Counted from the first letter of the stretch, positions 1 through 7,351 are shown. The stretch: DNA of 13,936 nucleotides from Collinsella sp. (GCA_022720335.1 JAIHVJ010000028.1:1-13936); one strand, 5' to 3'. The notes: generated by a model not told the origin, from the letters alone. Program-made: numbers and translations.

Positions 1-1050
1 CTTGGCCTTGGTCTGGCCCTCAAACTGCGGATCGGGCAGCTTGACCGAGATAACGGCCGAAAGGCCCTCGCGCACATCGTCGCCGGTCAGGTTGGCGTCC
101 TTCTCCTTGAGTAGGTTCTGCTTGCGAGCGTAATCGTTAATCACGCGGGTGAGCGCGGTGCGAAAGCCCTCGAGGTGCATGCCGCCCTCGGGGGTGTAGA
201 TGTCGTTGGCAAACGACATGACGTTCTCGCCGTAGCCGCTATTCCACTGCAGGGACACCTCGACCTCGCCCATCTTGGTCACGGGCGCGTCCGGATCAGA
301 TTTGCCCTCGATGTAGATGGGCTCCTTAAAGGCCTCGGGGACGTCCTTGCCGTCGTTGAGGAACTTAACAAAGTCGATGATGCCGCCGGCATAGCAGAAC
401 TCCTCCACGCGGGGAGTCGTCTCGCGCTCGTCAGTCAGCACGATCTTGAGGTTTTTATTGAGGAACGCCGTCTCCTGCAGACGGTTGTGCAGCGTATCGA
501 AATCGTAGATGCAGGTCTCGAAGATCTCGTCGTCGGGCCAGAAGGAAACGGTAGTACCCGTCGTCTCCGAAGTACCCACGACCTCCATCTTCTTGACGGT
601 CTTGCCGCGCGAGAACTCCATCTCGTAGATGCTGCCGTCGCGGCATACCTGAACGACCACACGCTTGGACAGCGCGTTGACGACGGAGATGCCCACGCCG
701 TGCAGGCCGCCCGAAACCTTGTAGGCCGAGTTATCGAACTTACCGCCGGCGTGCAGAATCGTCATGACGACTTCGAGCGTCGGGATTTTTTTGATAGGAT
801 GCTCGTCGACGGGGATGCCACGCCCGTTGTCGACGACCGTGATGGAGTTGTCGGCGTGGACCGTCACCTGAATCTCGGTGCAGAAACCGGCCATGGCCTC
901 GTCGACGGAGTTGTCAACGATCTCCCACACCAGATGATGCAGACCGCTGGCGCTCGTCGAGCCGATGTACATGCCCGGGCGCTTACGAACGGCCTCGAGA
1001 CCTTCGAGGATCTTAATCTCGCCGCCATCGTAATCGTTTTCGTTTGCCAC
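1..1050 (-). CDS. gyrB: DNA gyrase subunit B, N-terminal 350 residues (3' end outside window)
   Basis: GyrB is the ATPase subunit of the A2B2 gyrase that introduces negative supercoils. The visible part holds the GHKL ATPase domain and most of the transducer domain. Seen: catalytic E43 with D46-N47 in the N box, D74-N-G-R-G-I-P80, K104 in the HAGGKF segment, and the GLHGVG loop at 114-119. The frame runs off the left edge at the conserved QTKAK segment, so the TOPRIM and C-terminal parts (about 300 more residues in a typical Gram-positive GyrB) are missing. I chose the GTG at 1050-1048 because AGGAGG lies four bases upstream and the protein then begins VANENDYDGGEIKILEGLEAV, as family members do. 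An in-frame ATG at 1080 would add ten residues but has no ribosome site. The gene lies downstream of recF-dciA but is separated from them by a terminator. Confidence 0.97.
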   Translation of the reverse strand, partial: MANENDYDGGEIKILEGLEAVRKRPGMYIGSTSASGLHHLVWEIVDNSVDEAMAGFCTEIQVTVHADNSITVVDNGRGIPVDEHPIKKIPTLEVVMTILHAGGKFDNSAYKVSGGLHGVGISVVNALSKRVVVQVCRDGSIYEMEFSRGKTVKKMEVVGTSETTGTTVSFWPDDEIFETCIYDFDTLHNRLQETAFLNKNLKIVLTDERETTPRVEEFCYAGGIIDFVKFLNDGKDVPEAFKEPIYIEGKSDPDAPVTKMGEVEVSLQWNSGYGENVMSFANDIYTPEGGMHLEGFRTALTRVINDYARKQNLLKEKDANLTGDDVREGLSAVISVKLPDPQFEGQTKAK

Positions 1051-1099
1051 ACGTCCTCCTTCAGCCAAGAAAATGTGCATAGCCTTACTAGTTTATCGT

Positions 1100-1129
1100 A
1101 AAAAAATACCCTCGGGGACGAGGGTATTT
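1100..1129 (-). terminator. Rho-independent terminator after dciA
   Basis: A perfect 11-bp stem (1104-1114 with 1119-1129) and a four-base loop are followed on the minus strand by a run of seven T (1106-1100, partly in the stem). It sits between the dciA stop and the gyrB start. It should end, or attenuate, dnaN-recF-dciA transcription before gyrB. Confidence 0.85.
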
Positions 1130-1155
1130 GGCTCTACAAGGCCACCAGATGCGTT

Positions 1156-1719
1156 TTAAGACTCTTTTGTGCTTTGCACGCCCTTGGCCCACTCGGCACT
1201 AGCCCTCATGGCGTTCTCGAGGGCCTCGCGCAGTTTTTGGTCTTCGATAGGCGCCACTTGACGTTCGATTTCGCCGCGCTCGGCGTCGCTCAGGTCGGCG
1301 TGTGGAGCCGGCGGGCGTTCGGTGGTCGCCGGGCGTAGGCGCTCCTTGGCGGCGGGAGGCGTATGCCCCGGCGCCGTCGTCTTAAACACCAGGCCGTCCA
1401 CATGGGCCCCGGCGCGCTCCATGCGCGCGCGGATGATCTCGCGCAGCAGCGTCATCTCCTGCGTCCACGAGGGCGAATCGAGATATACCAGCAGCTCATT
1501 AGACTCGGGCAAATACCGCAGGCCCGTCACGTGACGTCCCTCGCGCGTTCCCGAACACACGGCATTCCACGCGCGATAGACCGCGCGAGACTCCTCGGCA
1601 GCCTCCATCCGTGCACGGCGCTCGGGCGTCGCCGCGGCCAGAATACGCTGGCGCTCGGCATCCAAAAAGCCGCCAAAGGCGACCGTGCCGTTTTCGCGCT
1701 CGTAATTAGCACGCCTCAC
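1156..1719 (-). CDS. dciA: DciA-like DUF721 protein, probable DnaB helicase loader/operator
   Basis: The 187-residue product has a DUF721 core at about residues 48-115: an early conserved Trp (YRAWNAVC), a strand with LLVYLDSPSW, a helix TQEMTLLREIIRARMERAG, then VDGLVFKT. DUF721 proteins called DciA act in loading or operating the replicative helicase in bacteria that lack DnaC or DnaI; that role is family knowledge, not visible here. The C-terminal half (about 120-187) is charged, Pro-rich and probably flexible. The start is GTG at 1719-1717, overlapping the recF end by 14 bases, with AGGTGG-like bases upstream. The recF-DUF721-gyrB order is typical of Actinobacteria. The sequence is divergent, so the family call rests on both the core pattern and the position. 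Confidence 0.85.
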   Translation of the reverse strand: MRRANYERENGTVAFGGFLDAERQRILAAATPERRARMEAAEESRAVYRAWNAVCSGTREGRHVTGLRYLPESNELLVYLDSPSWTQEMTLLREIIRARMERAGAHVDGLVFKTTAPGHTPPAAKERLRPATTERPPAPHADLSDAERGEIERQVAPIEDQKLREALENAMRASAEWAKGVQSTKES

Positions 1720-2812
1720 CCATGCTCACCACCTTGGCTCGATCGAGCAGGTCATTGGTAAAGTACCCCAAGTTGGTAGTAGTAATGACCGTCTGGACGT
1801 CGTCACCGATCAGCCGCAGGAAAGCGCCGCGACGCTCGCCGTCGAGCTCGCTCATCACGTCGTCCAGAAGCAGCAGTGGGGCGGTGCCCAGGACATCGCG
1901 AGCCACGGCAACCTCGGCCACCTTCCAGGACAGCACCAGCGTGCGCTGCTGTCCTTGGCTGGCAAATGAACGGGCGGAGCGACCCGCCACGGTGAACTCG
2001 ATCTCGTCGCGATGCGGTCCCACCAACGTCACGCCGCGGCGAATTTCCTCGTCGGCACGCTCGTCAAGGGCAGTCAGCATGCGCTCGTACGCCCAACCCT
2101 TCAGCTCTTCGCGATCCTCGACCTGGGGCAAATCCCCCAGCGTGGACGCATAGGTCACGTTGGCGGTCTCACCTGACGCCACTTGCCCGTAGGCAGTGTG
2201 CACATGGCCCGCCAGCCGGTCGAGCAGGGCCAACCGGTGCACGAGCAGGGCCGAGCCCGCACGGGCAATCGAATCGTTCCACGCGCTGAGCATCTCGCGG
2301 CAGCACCAGGTCTCCTTGAGCAAGGCGTTACGCTGGGTCACGCAGCGCCCATAGGTGCTCGCAAGATCGGCATAGCGTGCGCTCAGTTGCATGCCAAAGT
2401 CATCGAGGGCGGCGCGGCGCACACTGGCGCCTCGCTTAACCATGTCCAGATGGTCGGGGCAAAACAGCACGCTCGGCAGAACCCCGCGCACACCGGCGGC
2501 AGAGCATCTCTTGCCGTTGCGGCTAAACGAGCGCTTACCGTCCTCCGCGCTCAATCCCATATCAAGCACGCGGCCGTCGCCCTCGAGCCTCAGCTCGACC
2601 TTGCACGAGCCCACGCCGTCATGGACGAGCTCGGCTGCGGTCGGATGCCTAAACGAGGCGCCGCTCGTCAGCAGCTGCAGCGCCTCTATGAGATTGGTCT
2701 TTCCCGCCGCGTTGGGTCCCGCAAGTATCGTCACGCCCTCGTCCAGGGCAAGGCGATAGCTATCGAAGCTGCGGTAGTGCGCGACGGAAAGATCGCGGGC
2801 GAACATGGTCAT
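1706..2812 (-). CDS. recF: RecF, DNA replication and repair ATPase
   Basis: RecF is an SMC-like ABC ATPase that binds gapped DNA with RecO and RecR and helps load RecA at stalled forks. The 368 residues match the family length. Seen: Walker A GPNAAGKTN at 32-40, the TLVGPHRDE segment at 262-270, the ABC signature SQGQQRT at 285-291, and Walker B with D-loop LLLLDDVMSELD at 313-324. The start ATG at 2812 lies nine bases after the dnaN stop and has no clear Shine-Dalgarno, so translation is probably coupled to dnaN. A second Met at codon 3 is an alternative start. The 3' end overlaps dciA, which supports one dnaN-recF-dciA transcript. Confidence 0.97.
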   Translation of the reverse strand: MTMFARDLSVAHYRSFDSYRLALDEGVTILAGPNAAGKTNLIEALQLLTSGASFRHPTAAELVHDGVGSCKVELRLEGDGRVLDMGLSAEDGKRSFSRNGKRCSAAGVRGVLPSVLFCPDHLDMVKRGASVRRAALDDFGMQLSARYADLASTYGRCVTQRNALLKETWCCREMLSAWNDSIARAGSALLVHRLALLDRLAGHVHTAYGQVASGETANVTYASTLGDLPQVEDREELKGWAYERMLTALDERADEEIRRGVTLVGPHRDEIEFTVAGRSARSFASQGQQRTLVLSWKVAEVAVARDVLGTAPLLLLDDVMSELDGERRGAFLRLIGDDVQTVITTTNLGYFTNDLLDRAKVVSMGEAC

Positions 2813-2821
2813 GGCGCAGCG

Positions 2822-3925
2822 CTAGATGCGGACCGGCATGACCAGGTACAGGTAGTTGATCTTGTCGTAGGACTTGAAGATGCCCGCCTGCGAGTAGCTC
2901 TTGAGCTCCAGCGTGATCTCCTTCTCCTTGGACAGGGCATTGAGGCAGCCGAAGATGTAATGGTAGTTGAAGGCGATGGTACCCGACTCGCCCTCGGCCT
3001 CGACATCGATCGTCTCCTGCGCAAGGTCCTGGTCATTGGAAATGGAGGACAGGCCCATCTGCCCGTTCTCGACATCGATCTCGAACTTGACGGCGGGGTT
3101 GGCGCTCGCGATAACGGCCACGCGCTTGAGGGCGGCGTTAAAGGCGGCGACGTCGATCTTGACGCTCGTCACGCACGAATCGGGGATGAGCTGCTTGTAG
3201 TTGGGGTACACGCCCTCGATGCGACGCGACACGTAGGTGGTGTTGCCGGCCTCGAAGACGACCTGGGTGTCGGTAGCCCCGATCATGATGGTCGCTTGGC
3301 TGGCCATGATGTTCAGCGCGTCGTTAAAGGCGTCAGCCGGAACGTTGAGCTCAAAGGAGCCCTCGAGGGTCGAGGTCTCGACCTGCGTATCGCACACGGC
3401 CAAGCGGAAGGAATCGGTCGCCACCAGGCGTACGGTGTTGTTCTCGACTTTCATGTGCACGCCGCCCAGGATGGGGCGAGCCTTGTCGGTCGAGGTGACG
3501 CGCCACACGCGGGCGACCATCTCGGACAAGATATCGGTCGGCAGTTCCACGGCACTCTCGATGGCATAGGCCGGAAACTCGGGGAAGTCATTGGCATCGA
3601 GCGTGTTCAGCCTAAAAGAGCTCTTCTCGCAACCAATCAGCACCTGGCGCTCGGACAGCTCAAAGGTGACCGGGGCATCGGGGAGGGTCTTGGTGATATT
3701 GGAGAGCATCTTACAGGGAATAACCATCTCGCCCTCTTCTTCGACATGCGCCGCGATGCGATGACGGATCGAGATGGTGTAGTTAGAGGTCTGGAATTCC
3801 AAGATGCCGTCTTGGGCCTTAACGAGCACGCCCGACAGGATGGGGAGGGTGGATGCCGAAGCGACACCCTTCATAACGACGCCGATGGCTTGTGTAAGCG
3901 AGCTCTGGCTGACGGTGAACTTCAT
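2822..3925 (-). CDS. dnaN: DNA polymerase III beta subunit (sliding clamp)
   Basis: DnaN forms the ring-shaped dimer that tethers polymerase III and other proteins to DNA. The 367-residue length fits. Seen: the standard N-terminus MKFTVSQSSLTQAI, RPILGGVHM and ATDSFRLAV in the central domain, the EGVYPNYKQLIP stretch, and the canonical C-terminus YLVMPVRI, part of the client-binding pocket region. The start is ATG 3925, with AAAGG about nine bases upstream. The leader of this gene is the AT-rich origin element described separately, so dnaN expression and origin opening share the same DNA. It is followed closely by recF. Confidence 0.98.
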   Translation of the reverse strand: MKFTVSQSSLTQAIGVVMKGVASASTLPILSGVLVKAQDGILEFQTSNYTISIRHRIAAHVEEEGEMVIPCKMLSNITKTLPDAPVTFELSERQVLIGCEKSSFRLNTLDANDFPEFPAYAIESAVELPTDILSEMVARVWRVTSTDKARPILGGVHMKVENNTVRLVATDSFRLAVCDTQVETSTLEGSFELNVPADAFNDALNIMASQATIMIGATDTQVVFEAGNTTYVSRRIEGVYPNYKQLIPDSCVTSVKIDVAAFNAALKRVAVIASANPAVKFEIDVENGQMGLSSISNDQDLAQETIDVEAEGESGTIAFNYHYIFGCLNALSKEKEITLELKSYSQAGIFKSYDKINYLYLVMPVRI

Positions 3926-3957
3926 CTTTTAATACCTTTCTATAGATATAAATATCT

Positions 3958-3972
3958 TAATAATAGTAATAG
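3958..3972 (+). promoter_or_regulatory. DnaA-trio run (probable strand-opening motif)
   Basis: Five uninterrupted triplets of the form TA[A/G] are seen: TAA TAA TAG TAA TAG. In the B. subtilis origin, repeats reading 3'-[G/A]AT-5' are gripped by DnaA filaments on one strand next to a DnaA box. Here the order on the minus strand is box-like TAATCAACA (3993-3985), a 12-base spacer, the triplets, then the AT-rich tract, the same order as in the known system. Function is inferred. Confidence 0.65.
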
Positions 3973-4138
3973 CACTGACGAAACTGTTGATTACTCCCAA
4001 AGACGCAGGTCAGACCCAGAAAGAGAATCGACAGCAACCTGTGTGCAACAGGGGTGGTTTTCCACGTTCAAAACCTGCGCAAAACTTTTCATCACCGCGG
4101 GTTGGGTTTTAGACACCTTATGCCCGTGGTTTCGACAA

Positions 4139-4151
4139 GTTTTCAACAGGT
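4139..4151 (-). promoter_or_regulatory. DnaA-box-like repeat (ACCTGTTGAAAAC), copy 1
   Basis: The exact 13-mer ACCTGTTGAAAAC is read here on the minus strand just after dnaA. It recurs at 7338-7350 and 7391-7403 on the plus strand. Its core TTTTCAACA differs from the E. coli box TTATCCACA at two of nine positions. It is taken as this organism's strong DnaA box because of its repetition and context. Confidence 0.65.
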
Positions 4152-4163
4152 GTCTCTATTTCC

Positions 4164-5888
4164 CTACGAGCGCAGTGTAATTTTATCGCGCAGCGACTTG
4201 AGGTCTTCGGTGACGGCGCGGTCTTCCTGAATCATCTTCTGGACCTTTTTGTAGCTCGTGCTGACGGTCGAGTGGTTGCGGTTGCCAAATTCGGCGCCCA
4301 CCGCCGTGGTCGTCATCTCGCACATCTCGATGGCCAGATAGATGGCAATATGGCGTGCTTTGGCGATATTGGCGTTGCGACGCGGGCCGATGAGCTCCTC
4401 GTGCGTCACGCCGTACTGCTCTTCGATGACGGACTGAACCGTCTGGACGTTGATCTTTTTGGCCGATGTGTCGAAGTACTGGCTGGCGATGGCGTCGATA
4501 TCGTCAAAGGTGAGCTCCCCGCCCTCGCGCTCGCGGTCGCCCGCCTCGCCGGCGCAGCGCTCGCAGAAGCTCTCGAGTTCGCGGATGTTGGTGCCCGAGA
4601 CCTCGGCCATGTGTTTAAAGTGCTCGTCGGTCAGGTGCCCGCCGTCGCCCCCATAGGCCGCCAGCAGCGAGTCGTCGCCTGCCTCGGGAGCGGCGACGAT
4701 GGTATTCTCGTAATAGCGCTGCAAGATCTTGTATTTCATCTCGTAGCTGGGCTCTGCGACCAAGCAGAGCATGCCGGCGTTGAAGCGGCTGGTCAGACGC
4801 TCGTCCATGCTCAGGTCCTTGGGGGCGCGGTCTGCCGCGATGACGACCTTCTTGTTGTTGCGGATGAACTCGTCCATGAGCTGGAAAAAGTAGTCCACGC
4901 TCGCGCGCTTGCCGATGATGTTTTGGATGTCATCGATGATGAGCACGTCCACACCGTGGTACGCCTGCATGATGGGGGCGTTGCTCTTCTTTTGGCGGTC
5001 GAACTCGGTCATCAGGTCGTCCAGATATGCCTGGGAGTTGGCATACTTGACCTTGATCTCGGGCGACTTCTCGGCGAGCTCGTTTTTGATGGCAAGCAGC
5101 AGGTGCGTCTTGCCCAGGCCCGATTTGCCGTAGATGAACAGTGATGTGCACGTGCCGCGCTCGTCCGCGAGGGCGGCAAACTTGAGTGCCGAGCGATAGG
5201 CATGGCTGTTCTCGGGGCCGTAGACAAAGTTCTCAAAGGTAAATTTTGAGTTCGCGGCGAGCGGGGCTCCATCCATATTCTGCTCGGCCGGCACGGTCGG
5301 TGCTGGCATGGGTGAAGCGGGGGTCGCAGCTTGCGTGGATTTAGTCGGCGCTCCGCCCTTCATCTGGTTCATCATGCGACGAAAATCGTCGGCCGAGAGC
5401 GTGTTCTTGATTGCAATGCCCGAATCCGCGCCCGCCGCTGCGTCGTGAGCGATGGGCATGTGCGTGACGGGTGCGTTCGTTGACGTCGCTACCGCGGTCG
5501 GCAACGGCGCCATGGTTTCACGGGAAACATCGCTGTGCTGGTGCTCGATTGTCGGCACGTCGCCTGCGGAGGCCGGCACCGCCGGGGAAGCAGCGGGAGC
5601 CGTGGCGGGCGCCGTCGCGGCAGCGGATTCCGTCGCGGCGCCTTGCGGTGCCACGATGTCGAGCGCAATCGGCGCAAAGGCGATTTCTTCCAGATAGGCC
5701 TCAATAGTCGGCTGATGCTTTTTGAGCTGCGCGATGGCAAAGCGCGAGGGGGCCTCGATCGTGAGCGTATCTTCGGTCAGGCTTATGGCGCGCGATTGCC
5801 CCAGCATGTTGATGAGGCGTGCATCTTGGCCGTCGCGCTGACAAAAGGCGATGGCATCCCCCAGGATGATGCTTGCTTCCTCGTCCAC
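4164..5888 (-). CDS. dnaA: Chromosomal replication initiator DnaA
   Basis: DnaA binds origin boxes and, with ATP, forms the filament that opens DNA. The 574 residues exceed the usual 450-500 because of a long Ala/Pro/Thr-rich domain II (about 82-210). Domain I (1-75) is divergent. AAA+ motifs: Walker A GKSGLGKTH at 254-262, Walker B LIIDDIQ at 316-322, sensor 1 region VIAADRAPKDL, and DERLTSRF at 362-369 with the probable Arg finger. Domain IV holds ARHIAIYL at 511-518 and GNRNHSTV at 535-542, where most DnaA proteins have GGRDHTTV; the Asp-to-Asn change is in a base-contacting motif. The start is GTG 5888, with GGGAGAG six bases upstream. The gene lies only 15 bases after the ATPase gene, so they are probably co-transcribed. 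Confidence 0.97.
   Translation of the reverse strand: MDEEASIILGDAIAFCQRDGQDARLINMLGQSRAISLTEDTLTIEAPSRFAIAQLKKHQPTIEAYLEEIAFAPIALDIVAPQGAATESAAATAPATAPAASPAVPASAGDVPTIEHQHSDVSRETMAPLPTAVATSTNAPVTHMPIAHDAAAGADSGIAIKNTLSADDFRRMMNQMKGGAPTKSTQAATPASPMPAPTVPAEQNMDGAPLAANSKFTFENFVYGPENSHAYRSALKFAALADERGTCTSLFIYGKSGLGKTHLLLAIKNELAEKSPEIKVKYANSQAYLDDLMTEFDRQKKSNAPIMQAYHGVDVLIIDDIQNIIGKRASVDYFFQLMDEFIRNNKKVVIAADRAPKDLSMDERLTSRFNAGMLCLVAEPSYEMKYKILQRYYENTIVAAPEAGDDSLLAAYGGDGGHLTDEHFKHMAEVSGTNIRELESFCERCAGEAGDREREGGELTFDDIDAIASQYFDTSAKKINVQTVQSVIEEQYGVTHEELIGPRRNANIAKARHIAIYLAIEMCEMTTTAVGAEFGNRNHSTVSTSYKKVQKMIQEDRAVTEDLKSLRDKITLRS
5514..5529. promoter_or_regulatory. Degenerate parS-like site inside dnaA
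   Basis: The bases GGTTTCACGGGAAACA match the parS consensus TGTTTCACGTGAAACA at 14 of 16 positions. On the coding strand it encodes V-S-R-E-T (DnaA residues 121-125) in the flexible domain II. Two mismatches, one in the central half-site, make ParB binding uncertain. Confidence 0.4.
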
Positions 5889-5903
5889 TGTCTCTCCCGT
5901 TCT

Positions 5904-7256
5904 TTAGCTCTGAGCTCGCACGCGAGCGGCGCCGAGTTCGGTCAGATGGTATTTCTGGCCATGCTTGATGACCAAGCCGGCCTGCGCCAAGTCATTGAGC
6001 GTGCGTGACCAAGTGGGGGCCGAGTTTCCAAACGTCCTCGCCAGATCGGTTGCACCGCACGCTTGATTTTGCGCCAGATAGCCCAGCGCGGCGTTGCCGC
6101 GATCGCTTACGAACACGTCCGGTTGTGGCTGCGCATACTGATTTGCTGCATTAGGATACATCATTTGAGCTGCTGGTTGTTGAGAACTCTGCATCGGCGG
6201 CATTTGCTGTTGAAAACTTTGAGGCCACTGTTGGTAAGGCTGTGGAGGCATCTGCTGGGTCCAAGGGTTGTACTGCTGCTGCGGCATCTGCTGGTACGGC
6301 TGCTGATATCCCTGCTGGTACTGCTGCGGGAACTGCTGGCCATACCCCAGTGGCGGCATCTGCTGATATGGATATCCCTGTTGGTACGGCTGATAGCCCA
6401 TTTGCTGGCCACCCGGCGCCCCCGTCGCCTGCTGCATTGCTGCTGCATCCTGATCAGCCAGCGGCATGGCCTCTGGCATGTTTGGCGGCATCGACATAGA
6501 TGCCGCCTGGGGTTCTTGTGTGGGAAGCATTCCGGGCTGCTGCATCTGTCCCACGGGGGGCTGCATCTGCTGCGTTGCCACGGGCTGCTGCGCAAAAGCT
6601 CCCGGCAGGGGATATGTGGGCTGCTCCGTCTCGGGCCGCACGGCAGCGCCGCGTCCGCCGGCACGCTCGATTTCCTGCACGCGTTTAGGGTTCAGGCTTA
6701 CCGTAACCACGGTGCCGTTGCCCATGTTGTCCTCGATGGATACGGCACCGCCGGCGTTTTCCAAATACTCCTGCACCATGGGAAACCCTGCTCCGGTTCC
6801 ACGGATATAGCGCTTCATCTTGCTGTTTGCGCTGGTAACGCCAAAGTCGAAAGCACGTTCCTTGTCGTCGATGCCGGGTCCTTGGTCAGCAAAGCGGATG
6901 GTGTCTCCGCCGTCCAGAATCGAGATGATGGGCTCGGCAAAGTGTGCGTGGATAAAGTTTTCGACAATCTCGCGGATGACCATGAGCGAGATGTGGCCAC
7001 CTTGTTCTTTCATGCACTGGTAGACGGTGTTGGTCGTCTCTTCCAAATACGTGCGGACATCTTGCGGATCAATGACGATCACACGCGGTGTCGACAGCAT
7101 GTCGTCATAGACGGCGATGCGCGCGGCGTACATGGCTTTTGGCGCCTGCGTTGTCGTCTGTTCACCTTCGTCACGCTCTTCGCGCACGCCGGTGATGTGC
7201 TCGTTGTCGGGTGCCGGGTCTCCGGAATCGACCATGGTGTAAAAGTCGTCAGACAT
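5904..7256 (-). CDS. GHKL-type ATP-binding protein with Gln/Pro-rich linker and C-terminal winged helix; function unknown
   Basis: I do not recognise a named gene. From the ATG at 7256 the product has 450 residues in three parts. Residues about 40-190 form a GHKL (histidine-kinase/SpoIIAB-like) ATPase: N box E96-x3-N100 (IREIVENFIHAHF), G1 box ADQGPGID with D124, and G2 box GTGAGFPMV at 153-161. No histidine phosphorylation domain or membrane segment is seen. Residues about 210-380 are a Gln/Pro/Met/Tyr-rich low-complexity linker with repeated PYQQ, QQMP and YQQG units. Residues about 385-450 look like a winged helix (ALGYLAQNQACGATDLARTFG... LVIKHGQKYHLTELG). It ends 15 bases before dnaA. 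The frame stays open to TTG 7328, with GTG 7301 also possible; none of the starts has a good ribosome site, so the N-terminus is unsure. Possible roles are anti-sigma-like kinase or a DNA-binding regulator of dnaA or the origin. Confidence 0.85.
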   Translation of the reverse strand: MSDDFYTMVDSGDPAPDNEHITGVREERDEGEQTTTQAPKAMYAARIAVYDDMLSTPRVIVIDPQDVRTYLEETTNTVYQCMKEQGGHISLMVIREIVENFIHAHFAEPIISILDGGDTIRFADQGPGIDDKERAFDFGVTSANSKMKRYIRGTGAGFPMVQEYLENAGGAVSIEDNMGNGTVVTVSLNPKRVQEIERAGGRGAAVRPETEQPTYPLPGAFAQQPVATQQMQPPVGQMQQPGMLPTQEPQAASMSMPPNMPEAMPLADQDAAAMQQATGAPGGQQMGYQPYQQGYPYQQMPPLGYGQQFPQQYQQGYQQPYQQMPQQQYNPWTQQMPPQPYQQWPQSFQQQMPPMQSSQQPAAQMMYPNAANQYAQPQPDVFVSDRGNAALGYLAQNQACGATDLARTFGNSAPTWSRTLNDLAQAGLVIKHGQKYHLTELGAARVRAQS

Positions 7257-7337
7257 GCCGCTCGCAATCTTCCAAAAGGTTTCGAACAAATAGTAGCTCA
7301 CCGTGCAATGTTTCTCATCTTTCGACAACTTTTCAAA

Positions 7338-7351
7338 ACCTGTTGAAAACT
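7338..7351 (+). repeat. DnaA-box-like 14-mer, copy 2
   Basis: ACCTGTTGAAAACT is identical to 7391-7404 and, extended by one T, to the complement of 4137-4151. An 11-mer (TTCAAAACCTG) covering its left edge at 7332-7342 also recurs at 4068-4078. Confidence 0.7.

Larger units (their letters stand above)
3926..4163. other. Origin element between dnaA and dnaN (oriC part with opening site)
   Basis: This 238-base stretch carries no gene. It holds an AT-rich tract at 3926-3957 with an inverted repeat AGATAT/ATATCT (3944-3957), a triplet run at 3958-3972, and DnaA-box-like 9-mers on both strands: TGTTGATTA at 3985-3993, TTTTCCACG at 4059-4067, TTTTCATCA at 4086-4094 and TTTTCAACA at 4140-4148. An 11-mer (TTCAAAACCTG, 4068-4078) and a 15-mer (ACCTGTTGAAAACTT, complement of 4137-4151) recur exactly in the second cluster near 7330-7352. 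The position between dnaA and dnaN matches the B. subtilis incC region. Its role as the replication origin is inferred from this structure. Confidence 0.8.

Noticed and set aside
175..1101. A 308-codon plus-strand frame
   Set aside because: Antisense to gyrB, whose GHKL motifs are unambiguous.
4111..4155. Inverted repeat AGACACC/GGTGTCT downstream of dnaA, considered as a terminator
   Set aside because: Only 7 bp with a 31-base loop and no adjacent T-run. It probably means nothing; dnaA-dnaN read-through remains possible.
2183..4180. A 665-codon open frame on the plus strand
   Set aside because: It lies antisense to recF and dnaN, both fully supported by motifs, and runs through the origin gap. 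Its sequence is His/Asp/Gly-rich with no domain, the usual shadow of GC-rich genes.
6180..6420. CTGCTG-like repeated bases, considered as a tandem repeat or CRISPR-like array
   Set aside because: The periodicity comes from Gln and Pro codons in the ATPase linker; units are irregular and there are no constant spacers.
6063..7346. A 427-codon plus-strand frame rich in Leu, Arg and His
   Set aside because: It is the mirror of the Gln-rich ATPase gene: Gln codons read backwards give Leu. No ribosome site or domain.
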